Assembly (NCBI GenBank): GCA_963785125.1
Contig: CAWATU010000002.1
Span: 62,001-126,000, forward strand
DNA: 64,000 nucleotides
Origin: QHXN01 sp963785125
Lineage (GTDB): Bacteria > Acidobacteriota > Blastocatellia > Pyrinomonadales > Pyrinomonadaceae
Direction of reading: 5' to 3'
Shown: one piece after another, positions 21,793-31,028 of the stretch
How positions within the stretch are numbered: position 1 is the first letter of the stretch
Layout of the letters: each line of letters begins with the position of its first letter
Notes under the pieces: model-generated
Told to the model about the DNA's origin: nothing
Database searches by the model: none
The model's input: the letters and a program-made list of their open reading frames with translations, nothing else
Made by a program: the position numbers and the translations under genes

Positions 21793-23253
21793 TTGTCCAC
21801 AGCCAAGCTGCCGCAGGCTCCCGTCGAGATTTACACTTTGGGGAATGGCCTGCGGGTCGTTTTGAGCGAAGACCATTCGGTGCCGGTCGTGTCGGTCGCC
21901 GTCTACTACGATGTCGGCTCGCGCAACGAACGCGAGGGGCGGACGGGCTTCGCGCACCTCTTCGAGCACATGATGTTCCAGGGCTCGGAGAACGTGCCGA
22001 AGGCCGGCCACTTCCAATACATCTTCAACAACGGCGGCACGATGAACGGGACGACCTCCTCGGAGCGCACCAACTACTTCGAGACGCTTCCCAGCAGCCA
22101 GTTGCCGCTCGCGCTCTGGTTGGAGTCCGACCGGATGCGCTCGCTACGTGTAACGCAGGAGAACCTCGACAACCAGCGCGAGGCCGTCAAGGAGGAGAAG
22201 CGGCTCTCCTACGACAACCGCCCCTACTCAAACGCCTTCCTGCGCCTGAACGAGCTGGTCTACAAGAACCCGCGTAACGCGCACTCGACCATCGGCTCGA
22301 TGGAAGACCTCGACGCCGCGACGGTCGAGGACGTGCAGGAGTTCTTCCGCATCTACTACGCGCCGAACAACGCCGTCCTCACCATCTGCGGCGACTTCGA
22401 CTCCGACGAGGCGCGCTCTCTCGTCGAGAAGTATTTCGCCTCCATCCCTTCGCAGCCCGCGCCGCCGCCCGTGGACGTGTCTGAGCCGGAGGAGGTCGCG
22501 GCGCGTTCGGAACTCTACCGCGACCCGTTCGCGCAGCTCCCGGCCATCATGCTCGGCTGGAAGGTGCCCGCGCGGCGCACGCCCGACTTCTACGCGCTCT
22601 CGCTCGGCTCAGACCTGCTGCTCGACGGCGACAGCTCGCGCCTCTACCAGCGTCTCGTCAAGGACGAGGAGTCGGTCGTCGGCATCCAGGGCGGCATGGG
22701 CGAGCGACGCGGGCCTTCGACCCTGTTCATCTTCGCCATCCCGAAGCCCGGCCACACGACCGAGGCCATCCGCGCGACGATTCAGGAAGAGGTCGCGCGG
22801 CTCGGGACGGAAGGCCCGACACCCGAGGAGATGGAGAAGCTGCGCAACACGCTCCTCAACGACGCCGTGCGGAGCCGCCAGTCCACGCTCTTCCGCGCGC
22901 AGCGCCTCGCCGAGTACACGCTCTACGACGGCGACCCGTACCACTTCAATAACGAGCTTGAGCGTTACCTCGCCGTCACTCCTGAACGGATACGCGAGAC
23001 CGTCAACCGCTACTTGCTCACCGACAACCACTCCGTCATGGAGGTCGTCCCCGCGCACGCGGCCGACCAGACGCAAGAGCCCGCGCCGGCCGAGCTGACG
23101 CCGACCAACGTGCCCGATGAGCCCGGCGCCCCTCCGCCGCAGGTTCCCGCGCCCCCGCCCGCGGAGCCCGCTCCCCCGACCGAACCCCCGCAGCCCGCCG
23201 CCGACCCGGCCGCCGCGCTGCAACAGGAGCAGGCATCCCCGGCGAATGAATGA
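21793..23253 (+). CDS. M16-family zinc peptidase (active subunit)
   Basis: The 486-residue M16 peptidase has an intact inverted zinc motif HLFEH within GFAHLFEHMMFQG (about residues 55-67), and the distal glutamate about 75 residues later in NQREAVKEEKRL. The N-terminal TLGNGLRVVLSEDHSVPVVS is typical. The last 60 residues are a Pro/Ala/Glu tail not found in most homologues. No signal peptide is seen from the TTG start at 21793, which follows CAGGGGGTT. It is immediately followed by a second M16 gene that lacks the zinc motif, so the two probably form a heterodimer like other bacterial M16B pairs. Substrates are likely peptides. Confidence 0.88.
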   Translation: MSTAKLPQAPVEIYTLGNGLRVVLSEDHSVPVVSVAVYYDVGSRNEREGRTGFAHLFEHMMFQGSENVPKAGHFQYIFNNGGTMNGTTSSERTNYFETLPSSQLPLALWLESDRMRSLRVTQENLDNQREAVKEEKRLSYDNRPYSNAFLRLNELVYKNPRNAHSTIGSMEDLDAATVEDVQEFFRIYYAPNNAVLTICGDFDSDEARSLVEKYFASIPSQPAPPPVDVSEPEEVAARSELYRDPFAQLPAIMLGWKVPARRTPDFYALSLGSDLLLDGDSSRLYQRLVKDEESVVGIQGGMGERRGPSTLFIFAIPKPGHTTEAIRATIQEEVARLGTEGPTPEEMEKLRNTLLNDAVRSRQSTLFRAQRLAEYTLYDGDPYHFNNELERYLAVTPERIRETVNRYLLTDNHSVMEVVPAHAADQTQEPAPAELTPTNVPDEPGAPPPQVPAPPPAEPAPPTEPPQPAADPAAALQQEQASPANE

Positions 23254-23266
23254 AAGGACAGTGATT

Positions 23267-23354
23267 AAGAGCGTGAACCGTGAACCTTAAACCGTGACAA
23301 GATGGAACCGGTTTTATCTCGTCACGATTTACAGTCCACGGCTCGCGGCTCTTA
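23267..23354. repeat. Heptamer hairpin element (GAACCGT words)
   Basis: The left arm has GTGAACC-GTGAACC-TTAAACC-GTGACAA words and the right arm an imperfect complement (TCGTCACGATTTACAGTCCA and following). It separates the two M16 genes. A second element of the same word family lies at 55846-55932. Confidence 0.75.
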
Positions 23355-23371
23355 TCACCAGTGAATCAACT

Positions 23372-24757
23372 TTGAGTGCTAACGATATAGAAGATTTCCG
23401 CCGCCAGCCGCCCGCGCCGCTGCCGGTGCGCCCGCTGAACCTGCCCGAGCCCTCGGAGACTCAGCTCGCCAACGGCCTGCGCGTCGTCGTCGTCGAGCAG
23501 CGTCGGCTCCCGCTCGTCAGCTTCCGCCTCGCCTTCCGCTCGGGCGACTCGTCCGACCCTTTAGACCTGCCCGGCCTGACCGACGTGATGACGGACATGC
23601 TGGTCGAGGGCACCGACTCGCGCACCTCGCGCCAGATTGCCGAGGAGGTCGCGCGCTACGGCGCGACGCTCACGGCCGGCGCCTCCTCAGACTATCTGAC
23701 CGTCGCCGCCTCTTCGCTCGCCGCCTACGCTGACGAGGTGCTCGAACTGCTCGCCGACGTGACGCTGCGGCCCACCTTCCCCGAAGGCGAGCTGGCGCTC
23801 GCCAAGGCCAACGCGCAGCAGAACCTGATCGCGCAGCGCGCGCAGCCCTCGTTCCTCGCCTCCGAGGCCATCGCGCGCGTCCTCTTCGGCCAGCACCCTT
23901 ACGCCGTCGTCGCCTCCTCGCCCGAAGGCATCGAGGCCATCAGCCGCGAACAGATCGTCCGGCACCACCGACAGCTTATCGTGCCGAACAACGCCGTGCT
24001 GCTCGTCGCCGGGGACGTGAACCGCGAGCACATCGTCGCCGGGGTCGAGAGGCTCTTCGGCGGCTGGGCGCAGGGCGAGGTCAACGCGCCGCAGTTCCCC
24101 GCCCCGCCCGAGAGGGACGAGCGCGTGGCCTACCTCGTGAACCGTCCGGGCTCGGCGCAGACCAACATCCTCGTCGCCAACACGGCCATCAAGCGCACCG
24201 ACCCCGAGTACTTCCCCGTGCTCGTCATGCACACCATCCTCGGCGGCAACGCCTCGGCGCGGCTCTTCATGAATCTGCGCGAGGAGAAGGGCTACACCTA
24301 CGGCGCCTACTCGCAGCTCGACGCGCGGCGCTTCGCCGGCTCCTTCCGCGCGACGACCGAGGTGCGGGGCGAGGTGACGGGCCTCTCGCTCAAAGAGATT
24401 TTTTACGAGCTTGACCGCATCCGCGACGAGGACGTATCCGACAAGGAGCTTTCGGACGCGAAGACCTATCTGACCGGCATCTTTCCCATCCGGCTTGAGA
24501 CGCAGGAGGGGCTCGTCGATCAACTCGTCCAGATACGCGTGCACGACCTCGCGCCCGACTACCTCGAAACCTATCGCGAGCAGATTCAGCGCGTGACGAA
24601 GGAGGACGTGCGCCGCGTCGCCCGCCGCAACGTGACGCCCGAGCGTGCGGCCGTCGTCGTCGTCGGCGACGGCGCGCAGATACGCGAGCAGATTGCGCCC
24701 TACGTCACGCGCGTCGAGGAGTTCGTCGGGGCGCGCGGCGGCGCGGCCGGCGCGTGA
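23372..24757 (+). CDS. M16-family peptidase homologue lacking the zinc motif
   Basis: The protein has about 461 residues from the TTG at 23372. It has the M16 fold (ANGLRVVVVEQRRLPLVSFR, FGQHPYAVVASSPEGIEAIS, VAGDVNREHIVAGVERLFGG, GYTYGAYSQLDARRFAGSFR). The position of HxxEH reads TDVMTDMLVEG, so no zinc can be bound. The protein does keep the R/Y pair near the C-terminus (KGYTYGAYS) used in substrate contact. This is the usual non-catalytic partner of a two-subunit M16 enzyme. The open frame extends upstream to 23294, but that part is repeat DNA and reads as nonsense, so a start after the hairpin is preferred. Confidence 0.82.
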   Translation: MSANDIEDFRRQPPAPLPVRPLNLPEPSETQLANGLRVVVVEQRRLPLVSFRLAFRSGDSSDPLDLPGLTDVMTDMLVEGTDSRTSRQIAEEVARYGATLTAGASSDYLTVAASSLAAYADEVLELLADVTLRPTFPEGELALAKANAQQNLIAQRAQPSFLASEAIARVLFGQHPYAVVASSPEGIEAISREQIVRHHRQLIVPNNAVLLVAGDVNREHIVAGVERLFGGWAQGEVNAPQFPAPPERDERVAYLVNRPGSAQTNILVANTAIKRTDPEYFPVLVMHTILGGNASARLFMNLREEKGYTYGAYSQLDARRFAGSFRATTEVRGEVTGLSLKEIFYELDRIRDEDVSDKELSDAKTYLTGIFPIRLETQEGLVDQLVQIRVHDLAPDYLETYREQIQRVTKEDVRRVARRNVTPERAAVVVVGDGAQIREQIAPYVTRVEEFVGARGGAAGA

Positions 24758-24815
24758 GTTTTCGACACCACGACTTTCAACAGACTTAACATTCGACAGG
24801 GGGGAGATGACTTTT

Positions 24816-25124
24816 ATGAATCTGGTTGGGACATGGAATCTTGAGGTGGCCACGCCCTTCGGCAAGCACCCGGCGACGCTCGTCTTCGAGGGCACGGGCG
24901 GCGCGCTCACCGCACACATCACATCGCGGCTCGGGGATGCGCCGCTCGAATCCCTGACCGTCACGCACAACGGCTTCGACGCGCGCGTCACGATGGACTT
25001 TCAGGGCAAGCCCTACGCCGCCGGCATCAAGGGACAGGTTGAGGACGACTCCATCAACGGCACCATCAAGGTCAACCTCCCCATCGCGCCCGCCATCAAG
25101 TACACCGGCACCCGCGCCGGTTGA
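24816..25124 (+). CDS. Small beta-rich protein of unknown function
   Basis: The 102-residue protein opens MNLVGTWNLEVATPFGKHPA and contains GGALTAHITSRLGDAPLESL and DDSINGTIKVNLPIAPAIKY. Repeated strands with GTW near the start suggest a small lipocalin-like or calycin-like barrel, but this is inferred from pattern only. No signal peptide is present. The ATG at 24816 is chosen because the GGGGGGAG site is 9 bases upstream; the in-frame ATG at 24807 abuts it. It follows the second M16 gene by 58 bases. Confidence 0.65.
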   Translation: MNLVGTWNLEVATPFGKHPATLVFEGTGGALTAHITSRLGDAPLESLTVTHNGFDARVTMDFQGKPYAAGIKGQVEDDSINGTIKVNLPIAPAIKYTGTRAG

Positions 25125-25130
25125 AAGTCA

Positions 25131-25179
25131 GGAGTCAGTAGCCAGTAGAAATCCCTTCTTCCTACTGGCTACTGACTCC
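25131..25179. repeat. Hairpin element (AGTAGCC words)
   Basis: Perfect 18-bp arms (25131-25148 GGAGTCAGTAGCCAGTAG; 25162-25179), followed by a further related word GGCTACTGTCTACTC. It is close to the stop codon of the small beta-rich gene and can act as its terminator. Confidence 0.8.
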
Positions 25180-25201
25180 TGGCTACTGTCTACTCTTCCT
25201 G

Positions 25202-25230
25202 TTGCTGTCGCGGCCCAATCTGAGTATGAT
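25202..25230 (+). promoter_or_regulatory. Promoter of the aminotransferase gene
   Basis: -35 TTGCTG (25202-25207) and -10 TATGAT (25225-25230) are separated by 17 bp. The leader to the ATG at 25380 is about 140 bases. Confidence 0.5.
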
Positions 25231-25379
25231 TCCAACGCCGATGCGACACTGCGCCAGTCCCCATTTCCGACCGCTCGACTCCCGCGCGAACCTCTTTGCG
25301 GACTAGCCGCGCTCTCCTCTCTCGTCCACACACCTCGCTGAACTACCCGCCCTCGCTGAACTCAAAGAGGAGATTCATC

Positions 25380-26735
25380 ATGTCCGCAATCACCGAAGTT
25401 AAAAGGCCCGAGATCAAGACCGAACTGCCCGGCCCGAATGGCAGGGAGATAGTCGAGGCCGACGCACGCTGGCTCACGCCCTCTTACCCGCGCCCCGACT
25501 ATAAGCTCGTCGTCGAGCGCGCCTCCGGCGTCTGGGTCGAGGACGTGGACGGCAACACGTTCCTCGACTGCAACGCAGGCGTCGCCGTCTGCTCGACCGG
25601 CCACTGCCACCCCGAGGTCGTCCGCGCGATTCAGGAGCAGGCGGCGCGCCTCATACACATGTGCGGCACCGACTACTACTACCGCCACATGCCCGACCTC
25701 GCGCGCAAGCTCGAAGAGATCGTCCCCGTCCCCGGCCCCACCCGCACGCACTTCGCCAACAGCGGGACCGAGGCCGTCGAGACGGCGCTCAAGCTCGCCA
25801 TGCACGCCACGGGGCGCGAGAAGTTCATCGCCTTCTTCAACAGCTTCCACGGCCGCACGCTCGGGAGTCTTTCACTCACCTCTTCAAAGGCCGCGCAGCG
25901 CCGCGGCTTCAAGCGTTCGGCGCTCGACGTGACGCACGTCCCCTACCCGAACGTCTTCCGCCACCCCTTCACCGGCGAGCAGTCGGACGCCGAGACCGTC
26001 TCGCGCGCCTGCCTCGACTGGATCGAGAAGCGCCTCTTCCTGACGACGACGCCGCCCGACGAGGTCGCCGGCATCGTCGTCGAGGCTGTGCAGGGCGAGG
26101 GCGGCTACGTCCCCGCGCCGCGCGAGTTCTTGCACGGACTTCGCCGCATCTGCGACGAGCACGGCATCCTCCTTATCGTGGATGAGGTGCAGTCGGGCTT
26201 CGGCCGCACCGGCAAGATGTTCGCGTGTGAGCATTACAACTTGAGGCCGGACATCATCACGCTGGCGAAGGGCATCGCTTCGGGGCTGCCGATGGGCGCG
26301 TGCGTGGCGCGGGCCGAGCTGATGGACTGGAAGCCGGGCGCGCACGCCTCGACCTTCGGCGGCAACCCCGTCGCCATCGCCGCCGCGCTCAAGACGATTG
26401 AGTTGTTGGAGGGCGGGCTCGTCGCCAACTCGGCCGAAGTCGGCGACTACCTGCAAGCGGGCCTGCGCCGCTTGATGTCGAGGCACGACTGCATCGGCGA
26501 CGTGCGTGGTTTCGGGCTGATGGTCGGCTGTGAGTTCGTGCGCGGCGGCGGCTCGCGCGAGGCGGCGCCGGAACTGCGCGACCGCGTCGAGATGGAATGC
26601 TACAAGCGTGGCCTCATCGTCCTCGGGTGCGGCTACAACACCATCCGCTGGTCGCCCCCGCTCACGCTCACGCGCGAGAACGTGGATGTGGCCCTCGAAA
26701 TCTTCGACGCGGCGATCACGGCCGCGCGTCAGTAG
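25380..26735 (+). CDS. Class III PLP-dependent aminotransferase (ornithine/GABA type)
   Basis: The protein has 451 residues. Motifs of class III enzymes are present: FLDCNAGVAVCSTGHCHPEV, FANSGTEAVETALKLA (phosphate binding), SFHGRTLGSLSLTSSK, ILLIVDEVQSGFGRTGKMFA (the Asp that contacts the pyridine N), and TLAKGIASGLPMGA with the PLP-binding Lys. Overall it resembles 4-aminobutyrate and acetylornithine aminotransferases of the bacterial-archaeal family; substrate cannot be settled from motifs, and no arg or gab gene is adjacent. The ATG at 25380 follows AAAGAGGAG. A GTAGGCA-family repeat starts right after the stop. Confidence 0.88.
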   Translation: MSAITEVKRPEIKTELPGPNGREIVEADARWLTPSYPRPDYKLVVERASGVWVEDVDGNTFLDCNAGVAVCSTGHCHPEVVRAIQEQAARLIHMCGTDYYYRHMPDLARKLEEIVPVPGPTRTHFANSGTEAVETALKLAMHATGREKFIAFFNSFHGRTLGSLSLTSSKAAQRRGFKRSALDVTHVPYPNVFRHPFTGEQSDAETVSRACLDWIEKRLFLTTTPPDEVAGIVVEAVQGEGGYVPAPREFLHGLRRICDEHGILLIVDEVQSGFGRTGKMFACEHYNLRPDIITLAKGIASGLPMGACVARAELMDWKPGAHASTFGGNPVAIAAALKTIELLEGGLVANSAEVGDYLQAGLRRLMSRHDCIGDVRGFGLMVGCEFVRGGGSREAAPELRDRVEMECYKRGLIVLGCGYNTIRWSPPLTLTRENVDVALEIFDAAITAARQ

Positions 26736-26738
26736 GCA

Positions 26739-26917
26739 TAAAGCAGTAGGCAGTCAGGAAAAGAAAGTGCCGGAAAGAGTCGTGGGCGGCGAGGTTTATT
26801 ACTCGCCGCCCACGACTCTTTCGCGCAGTCTCATTCTCTTTAGGGAGCTTGCATCGAGAAAGGCTTCCTGCCTTTCAACTGCCTACTACCATTTGCCGAC
26901 TGCCTACTGCTCTTCCC
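26739..26917. repeat. Composite GTAGGCA-family intergenic element, copy 3 (opposite orientation)
   Basis: The outer words are GTAGGCA-like at both ends. The central hairpin (about 26772-26822) has GAGTCGTGGGCGGCGAG pairing with its complement around an 8-base loop. The right-hand part (GAGAAAGGCTTCCTGCCTTT, CAACTGCCTAC) is the reverse complement of the left-hand part of copies 1 and 2, so this copy is inverted relative to them. Confidence 0.82.
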
Positions 26918-26920
26918 CAT

Positions 26921-26949
26921 TTGACTTAAGCCACCGTCATCTTTAAAGT
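26921..26949 (+). promoter_or_regulatory. Promoter of the HAF/PKD protein gene
   Basis: -35 TTGACT (26921-26926) and -10 TAAAGT (26944-26949) are 17 bp apart, starting four bases after the end of the repeat element. The leader to the ATG at 27068 is about 110 bases. Confidence 0.5.
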
Positions 26950-27067
26950 TACGCGTCGGTCACCGACCTTCCCGGCGCGGCCTCGACCGGACTGTTACAT
27001 GCGGCACGTCGTCCGCACCCCTACACGGAATCCCGGTTTCTTCTTTCTTCAGGATGAAATACTGACT

Positions 27068-29686
27068 ATGCGTTACCCCAGGAAATGGCAGCTGGCATTC
27101 GTGTGCCTGCTCGCGCTCGGACTTCTCCCCTTCGCGCCCGCGCCGCGCGGCACCGCGCAGGCGCCCACTTACACGGTCACAGACCTCAACACGCTCGGCG
27201 GCGCACAGAGCAGGGCTTTAGGGCTCGACGCGTGCGGCCGTGTGGTCGGCGAGTCGCAGGCCGTGGCGGGTGCTTCGGCCCCCTTCCGCCCGTTCTACTG
27301 GAACAACGGGACGATGACTGACCTCGGGACGCTCGGCGGGCCGACGGGGACGGCGACGGCCGTCAACCAGAGCGGCACCGTCGCCGGCTCCTCGACGACG
27401 GCGGGCGGCTCGCAGCACCCCTTCATCAGGCCCGCGGCCGGCCCTTTGCAAGACATCGGCACGCTCGGCGGCCCCAGCGCCGAGGCGCATGACATCAACG
27501 CCTCGGGGCAGGTCGTCGGCGTGTCGGAGGAGAACGGCGGCATTCAGGATCGCGCCTTCATCTGGCAACCGGGCGTCGGCATGCAGGGGCTGGGGGCGAC
27601 GTGGGGCACGCCCATCCGCGCCTTCGGCATCAACGACGCCGGGCAGATAGCGGGCACCGCCAATCACAACACCTCGGGCACGCACGCCTTCGTCACCATC
27701 GGCGGCGAGGCGAAAGACCTCGGCACGCTCGGCGGCGGCGTCAGCATCGCGACCGAGGTCAACGACCTCGGCGAGGTCTCGGGCTACTCCTACATCACTA
27801 TCCCGCCGAACACCATCACGCAGTTCTTCCACGCCTTCCGCTGGAAGGACGCCAACGGCAACAACCAGTCCGACGCTGGTGAGATGCTCGACCTCGGCGT
27901 GCTCTCCGGCGACAAGAACAGCTACGCGCACGACCTCAATAACAGCGGCGTGGTCGTCGGCTACTCGGAGACCGGGGCGGCGGGCGACGCCAACGTGACG
28001 CGCGCCTTCATCTGGACGAGCGCGGACGGACTCCGCGACCTCAACACCGTCGCGGCGGGCACCGGCTGGACGTTCCGCGAGGCGCGCGGCATCAACAACC
28101 GCGGGCAGATCGTCGGCGTCGGCGTCAACCCCGGCGGCCAAGTCCATGCCTTCCTGCTCACGCCGTCCAACGTCGGCCCTTCGCCCTGCGACGCGACGCC
28201 GACGCCCGTGCCCAACGCCACCCCGATAGCTAACCCGGGCGGCCCCTACACCGGTCAGACCGGTCAGGCCGTGCAGTTCAACGGCTCCGGCTCGTCCGAC
28301 TCCGACGGTACCATCACCTCGTATAGCTGGGACTTCGGCGACGGCTCCGCGCCCGGCACGGGCGCCACGCCGACGCACACCTATGCCGCGGCCAACACCT
28401 ACACCGTCACGCTGACCGTGACGGATGACGACAGTGCCACGGCCTCGGCCTCGACGACGGCGACCATCTCCGTCGGGCCGGTGACAGCCGGGTTGCAGTA
28501 CTACCCGCTGGCACACCCCGTCCGCCTGCTCGACACCCGCGCCGGCGCCACGGCCTGCTTCACGCCCGGCGCGCCGCTCGCCGCCAACGCCTCTCGCACG
28601 CAGGCCGCCGTGGGCACTTGTGACGGGCTTGTCATTCCGGCCACCGCGAAGGCGATTGTCGGCAACGCGACGGTCGTCGCGCCCCCGGCCTCCGGCCACA
28701 TCACGCTCTACCCTTCGGACGCCGCGCTCCCCACCGCGTCGAACCTCAACTACGTCGCCGGGCAGATTGTGCCCAACGCCATCACCGTCGGCCTGAGTGC
28801 CGCCGGGGCTTTCAACATCTTCACGCCGACGAGCACACACTTCATCGTGGACGTAGCCGGCTACTACGCGCCGCCGGGTCAGGGCGGGCTCTACTATCAC
28901 CCGCTGCCCCGCCCCGTGAGGCTGCTCGACACGCGACCCGGCGCCACGGCCTGCGACGCGCCCGGTGCGCCGCTCGCCGCCAACGCCTCCCGGACGGAGA
29001 CGGCCCGCACCACGTGCAATGGCGTCATCATTCCGAACGACGCGCAGGCCGTCGTCGGCAACGCCACCGTCGTCACGCCACCCGCAGGCGGCTTCATCAC
29101 GCTCTATCCGTCGGGCGCGGCCCTGCCCACGGTCTCGAACCTCAACTATACGGCGGGGCAGATTATCCCGAATGCTTTCACGGTGACGGTGGGCTCGGAC
29201 GGCGCCTTCAATATCTTCACGCCGACTCAAACCCACTTCATCGCGGACATCACGGGCTACTACAGCGCCTCGGCAGCGCCGGACTCGAACGGAGTGGCGG
29301 GACTGCTCTTCTACCCGCTCTCGGCCCCGGCCCGTCTGCTCGACACGCGGGCGGGGGCGACGGCCTGCTTCACGCCGGGAGCACCGCTCACGGCCAACAG
29401 CGTGCGGACGCAGCAAGCACGCGGGGCCTGCGCCGGTTCGACCGTGCCGGTGTCGGCGCTGGCCGTCCTCGGCAACGCGACGGTGGTGTCGCCCTCAGCC
29501 GACGGCTACATCATCCTGTATCCGAACGGGGCGGCGCAGCCAGTGGTCTCTAACCTGAACTACCTTGCGGGGCAGATCATCCCGAACGCATTCAACGTGA
29601 CGGTGGGCGGCGACGGTGCCTTCAACATCTTCACGCCGTCGCAGACGCACTTCATCGTCGATATGTCCGGCTACTTCGCGCCCTGA
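27068..29686 (+). CDS. Large secreted protein: HAF repeats, PKD domain, three LLDTR repeats
   Basis: The protein has 872 residues with a signal peptide (about 1-31). Residues about 35-370 are HAF-type repeats (DLGTLGG..., with AxxIN..GQVVG spacing), predicted beta-propeller-like. A Pro-rich hinge leads to a PKD domain (about 390-475: NGSGSSDSDGTITSYSWDFG). The C-terminal 400 residues are three repeats of about 120 residues, each opening YPL..PVRLLDTRAGATAC and ending AFNIFTPTxTHFIxDxxGYY. The repeats are highly alike, also at DNA level, suggesting recent duplication. A cell-surface or secreted adhesive or binding role is likely; nothing enzymatic is visible. The ATG at 27068 is chosen as the start because it leads straight into the signal peptide. 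Confidence 0.85.
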   Translation: MRYPRKWQLAFVCLLALGLLPFAPAPRGTAQAPTYTVTDLNTLGGAQSRALGLDACGRVVGESQAVAGASAPFRPFYWNNGTMTDLGTLGGPTGTATAVNQSGTVAGSSTTAGGSQHPFIRPAAGPLQDIGTLGGPSAEAHDINASGQVVGVSEENGGIQDRAFIWQPGVGMQGLGATWGTPIRAFGINDAGQIAGTANHNTSGTHAFVTIGGEAKDLGTLGGGVSIATEVNDLGEVSGYSYITIPPNTITQFFHAFRWKDANGNNQSDAGEMLDLGVLSGDKNSYAHDLNNSGVVVGYSETGAAGDANVTRAFIWTSADGLRDLNTVAAGTGWTFREARGINNRGQIVGVGVNPGGQVHAFLLTPSNVGPSPCDATPTPVPNATPIANPGGPYTGQTGQAVQFNGSGSSDSDGTITSYSWDFGDGSAPGTGATPTHTYAAANTYTVTLTVTDDDSATASASTTATISVGPVTAGLQYYPLAHPVRLLDTRAGATACFTPGAPLAANASRTQAAVGTCDGLVIPATAKAIVGNATVVAPPASGHITLYPSDAALPTASNLNYVAGQIVPNAITVGLSAAGAFNIFTPTSTHFIVDVAGYYAPPGQGGLYYHPLPRPVRLLDTRPGATACDAPGAPLAANASRTETARTTCNGVIIPNDAQAVVGNATVVTPPAGGFITLYPSGAALPTVSNLNYTAGQIIPNAFTVTVGSDGAFNIFTPTQTHFIADITGYYSASAAPDSNGVAGLLFYPLSAPARLLDTRAGATACFTPGAPLTANSVRTQQARGACAGSTVPVSALAVLGNATVVSPSADGYIILYPNGAAQPVVSNLNYLAGQIIPNAFNVTVGGDGAFNIFTPSQTHFIVDMSGYFAP

Positions 29687-29704
29687 GGTTGCGAAGGGAG
29701 AAGG

Positions 29705-29763
29705 CGTAAAAGCGGAAGGGGAAGGGGCGGCATGAATGCTCCCCTTCCCCTTCCGCTTTTACG
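29705..29763. terminator. 23-bp perfect hairpin between convergent genes
   Basis: Perfect 23-bp arms (29705-29727, 29741-29763), GGAAGGGGAAGGGG inside an outer CGTAAAAGC, with a 13-base loop. It lies between the HAF gene and the 3' end of ackA, suited to terminate both. Confidence 0.85.
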
Positions 29764-29776
29764 GCCGGCACTTCTT

Positions 29777-31024
29777 TTAAAAACGCTGCGTGACTCCCCT
29801 GATGAGACGGACGGTGTCGCGTGCGATGAGTAGCTCTTCGTCGGTGGGAATGACGTAGACGGCGAGGCGCGAGCCCTCGCGGCTGATGAGACCCTCGCGG
29901 CGCGCCGTCGTCGCCTCGTTGGCCGCGGGGTCAAGCTCGACGCCCATCCACCCGAGCCCTTCGCAGACGCGCGCGCGCACCCCGGCCGAGTTCTCGCCGA
30001 TGCCGCCCGTGAAGACCAGAGCGTCCGCGCCGCCCATCGCCGCGAGATAAGCGCCCACGTACTTGCGCACACGGTAGCAGAAGATGTCCACGGCGAGTCC
30101 TGCGCGCCGGTCGCCCGACTCGCGCTGCTCGTCGAGCAACTCGCGCATGTCGTTCGTCAGTCCCGAAATTCCAAGCAGCCCCGACTGCTTGTTTAAGACC
30201 GACTCAACCTCCTGCGCCGAGAGCCCCTCCTTCGCACCGACGAAGTCGATGATGGCCGGGTCGATGTCGCCCGAGCGCGTCCCCATCACTAAGCCTTCGA
30301 GCGGCGTCATCCCCATCGAAGTGTCTACCGAGTCGCCGCCGCGGATGGCCGCCGCCGAGCAGCCGTTGCCGAGGTGGAGCGTGATGATGTTCGTCTGCTC
30401 GCGGGGGAGGCCGCGCAAGCGTCGATAGCGGTAAGCGACGTAGCGGTGCGACGTGCCGTGGAAGCCGTAACGGCGCACGCGGTAACGCCTGTACCACTGA
30501 TACGGAAGCGCGTAGAGGTATGCGTGCGGCGGGAGCGTCTGGTGGAAGGCCGTGTCGAAGACCGCGCCCTGCGGCAGCCCCGGGCCGAAGACTTCGCGCG
30601 CGGCCTGTATGCCGCGAATGTTGCCGGGATTGTGCAGCGGTGCGAGGTCGATGCAGTCCTCGATGCCGCGCAGCACGTCATCGTCGATGAGGACGGAGTG
30701 TGTGAACCGCTCGCCGCCGTGGACGACGCGGTGCCCGACGGCGTGGATGTCTCCGACACTCTTGACCTCTTCAATCCCCGAGTCGGCCGAAGTGACCCAG
30801 CGGATGATGGTCTCGACGGCCGCGCGCATGTCGCGCACCGGAGCGGTCGAGCGCCGCGCCTCGTCGCCCCGCGCACGGAACGTGATGATGGCCTCGCCGC
30901 CGATGCGCTCGACGACTCCGCCCGCCAGATGCTCGTCCGCGTCCCGCGCGATGTGGTCGAGGTCGGTCGCGATCAACTGAAACTTCGCGGTCGAGCTGCC
31001 GCAGTTCAAGACAAGTACGTTCAT
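29777..31024 (-). CDS. ackA: Acetate kinase
   Basis: The 415-residue protein carries the full acetokinase signature: LVLNCGSSTAKFQL at the N-terminus, HAVGHRVVHGGERF, FDTAFHQTLPPHAYLYALPY, RRYGFHGTSHRYV, HLGNGCSAAAIRGGDSVDTS, MGMTPLEGLVMGTRSGD, and FTGGIGENSAGVRARV. Catalytic Asn, Arg, His and Glu residues are all in place. It interconverts acetate plus ATP and acetyl phosphate plus ADP in the cytoplasm. No phosphotransacetylase gene is adjacent. A 13-residue insertion after the GGGVVERIGGEAII region looks normal for the family. It is preceded by a heptamer hairpin that occupies the whole upstream spacer. Confidence 0.95.
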   Translation of the reverse strand: MNVLVLNCGSSTAKFQLIATDLDHIARDADEHLAGGVVERIGGEAIITFRARGDEARRSTAPVRDMRAAVETIIRWVTSADSGIEEVKSVGDIHAVGHRVVHGGERFTHSVLIDDDVLRGIEDCIDLAPLHNPGNIRGIQAAREVFGPGLPQGAVFDTAFHQTLPPHAYLYALPYQWYRRYRVRRYGFHGTSHRYVAYRYRRLRGLPREQTNIITLHLGNGCSAAAIRGGDSVDTSMGMTPLEGLVMGTRSGDIDPAIIDFVGAKEGLSAQEVESVLNKQSGLLGISGLTNDMRELLDEQRESGDRRAGLAVDIFCYRVRKYVGAYLAAMGGADALVFTGGIGENSAGVRARVCEGLGWMGVELDPAANEATTARREGLISREGSRLAVYVIPTDEELLIARDTVRLIRGVTQRF

Positions 31025-31028
31025 GATT

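Noticed and set aside
27218..29416. A 732-codon open frame antisense to the HAF/PKD gene
   Set aside because: It is rich in Arg, Gly, Val and Asp with no motif, signal peptide or ribosome site, and arises from the strong third-position GC bias of the real gene on the other strand.
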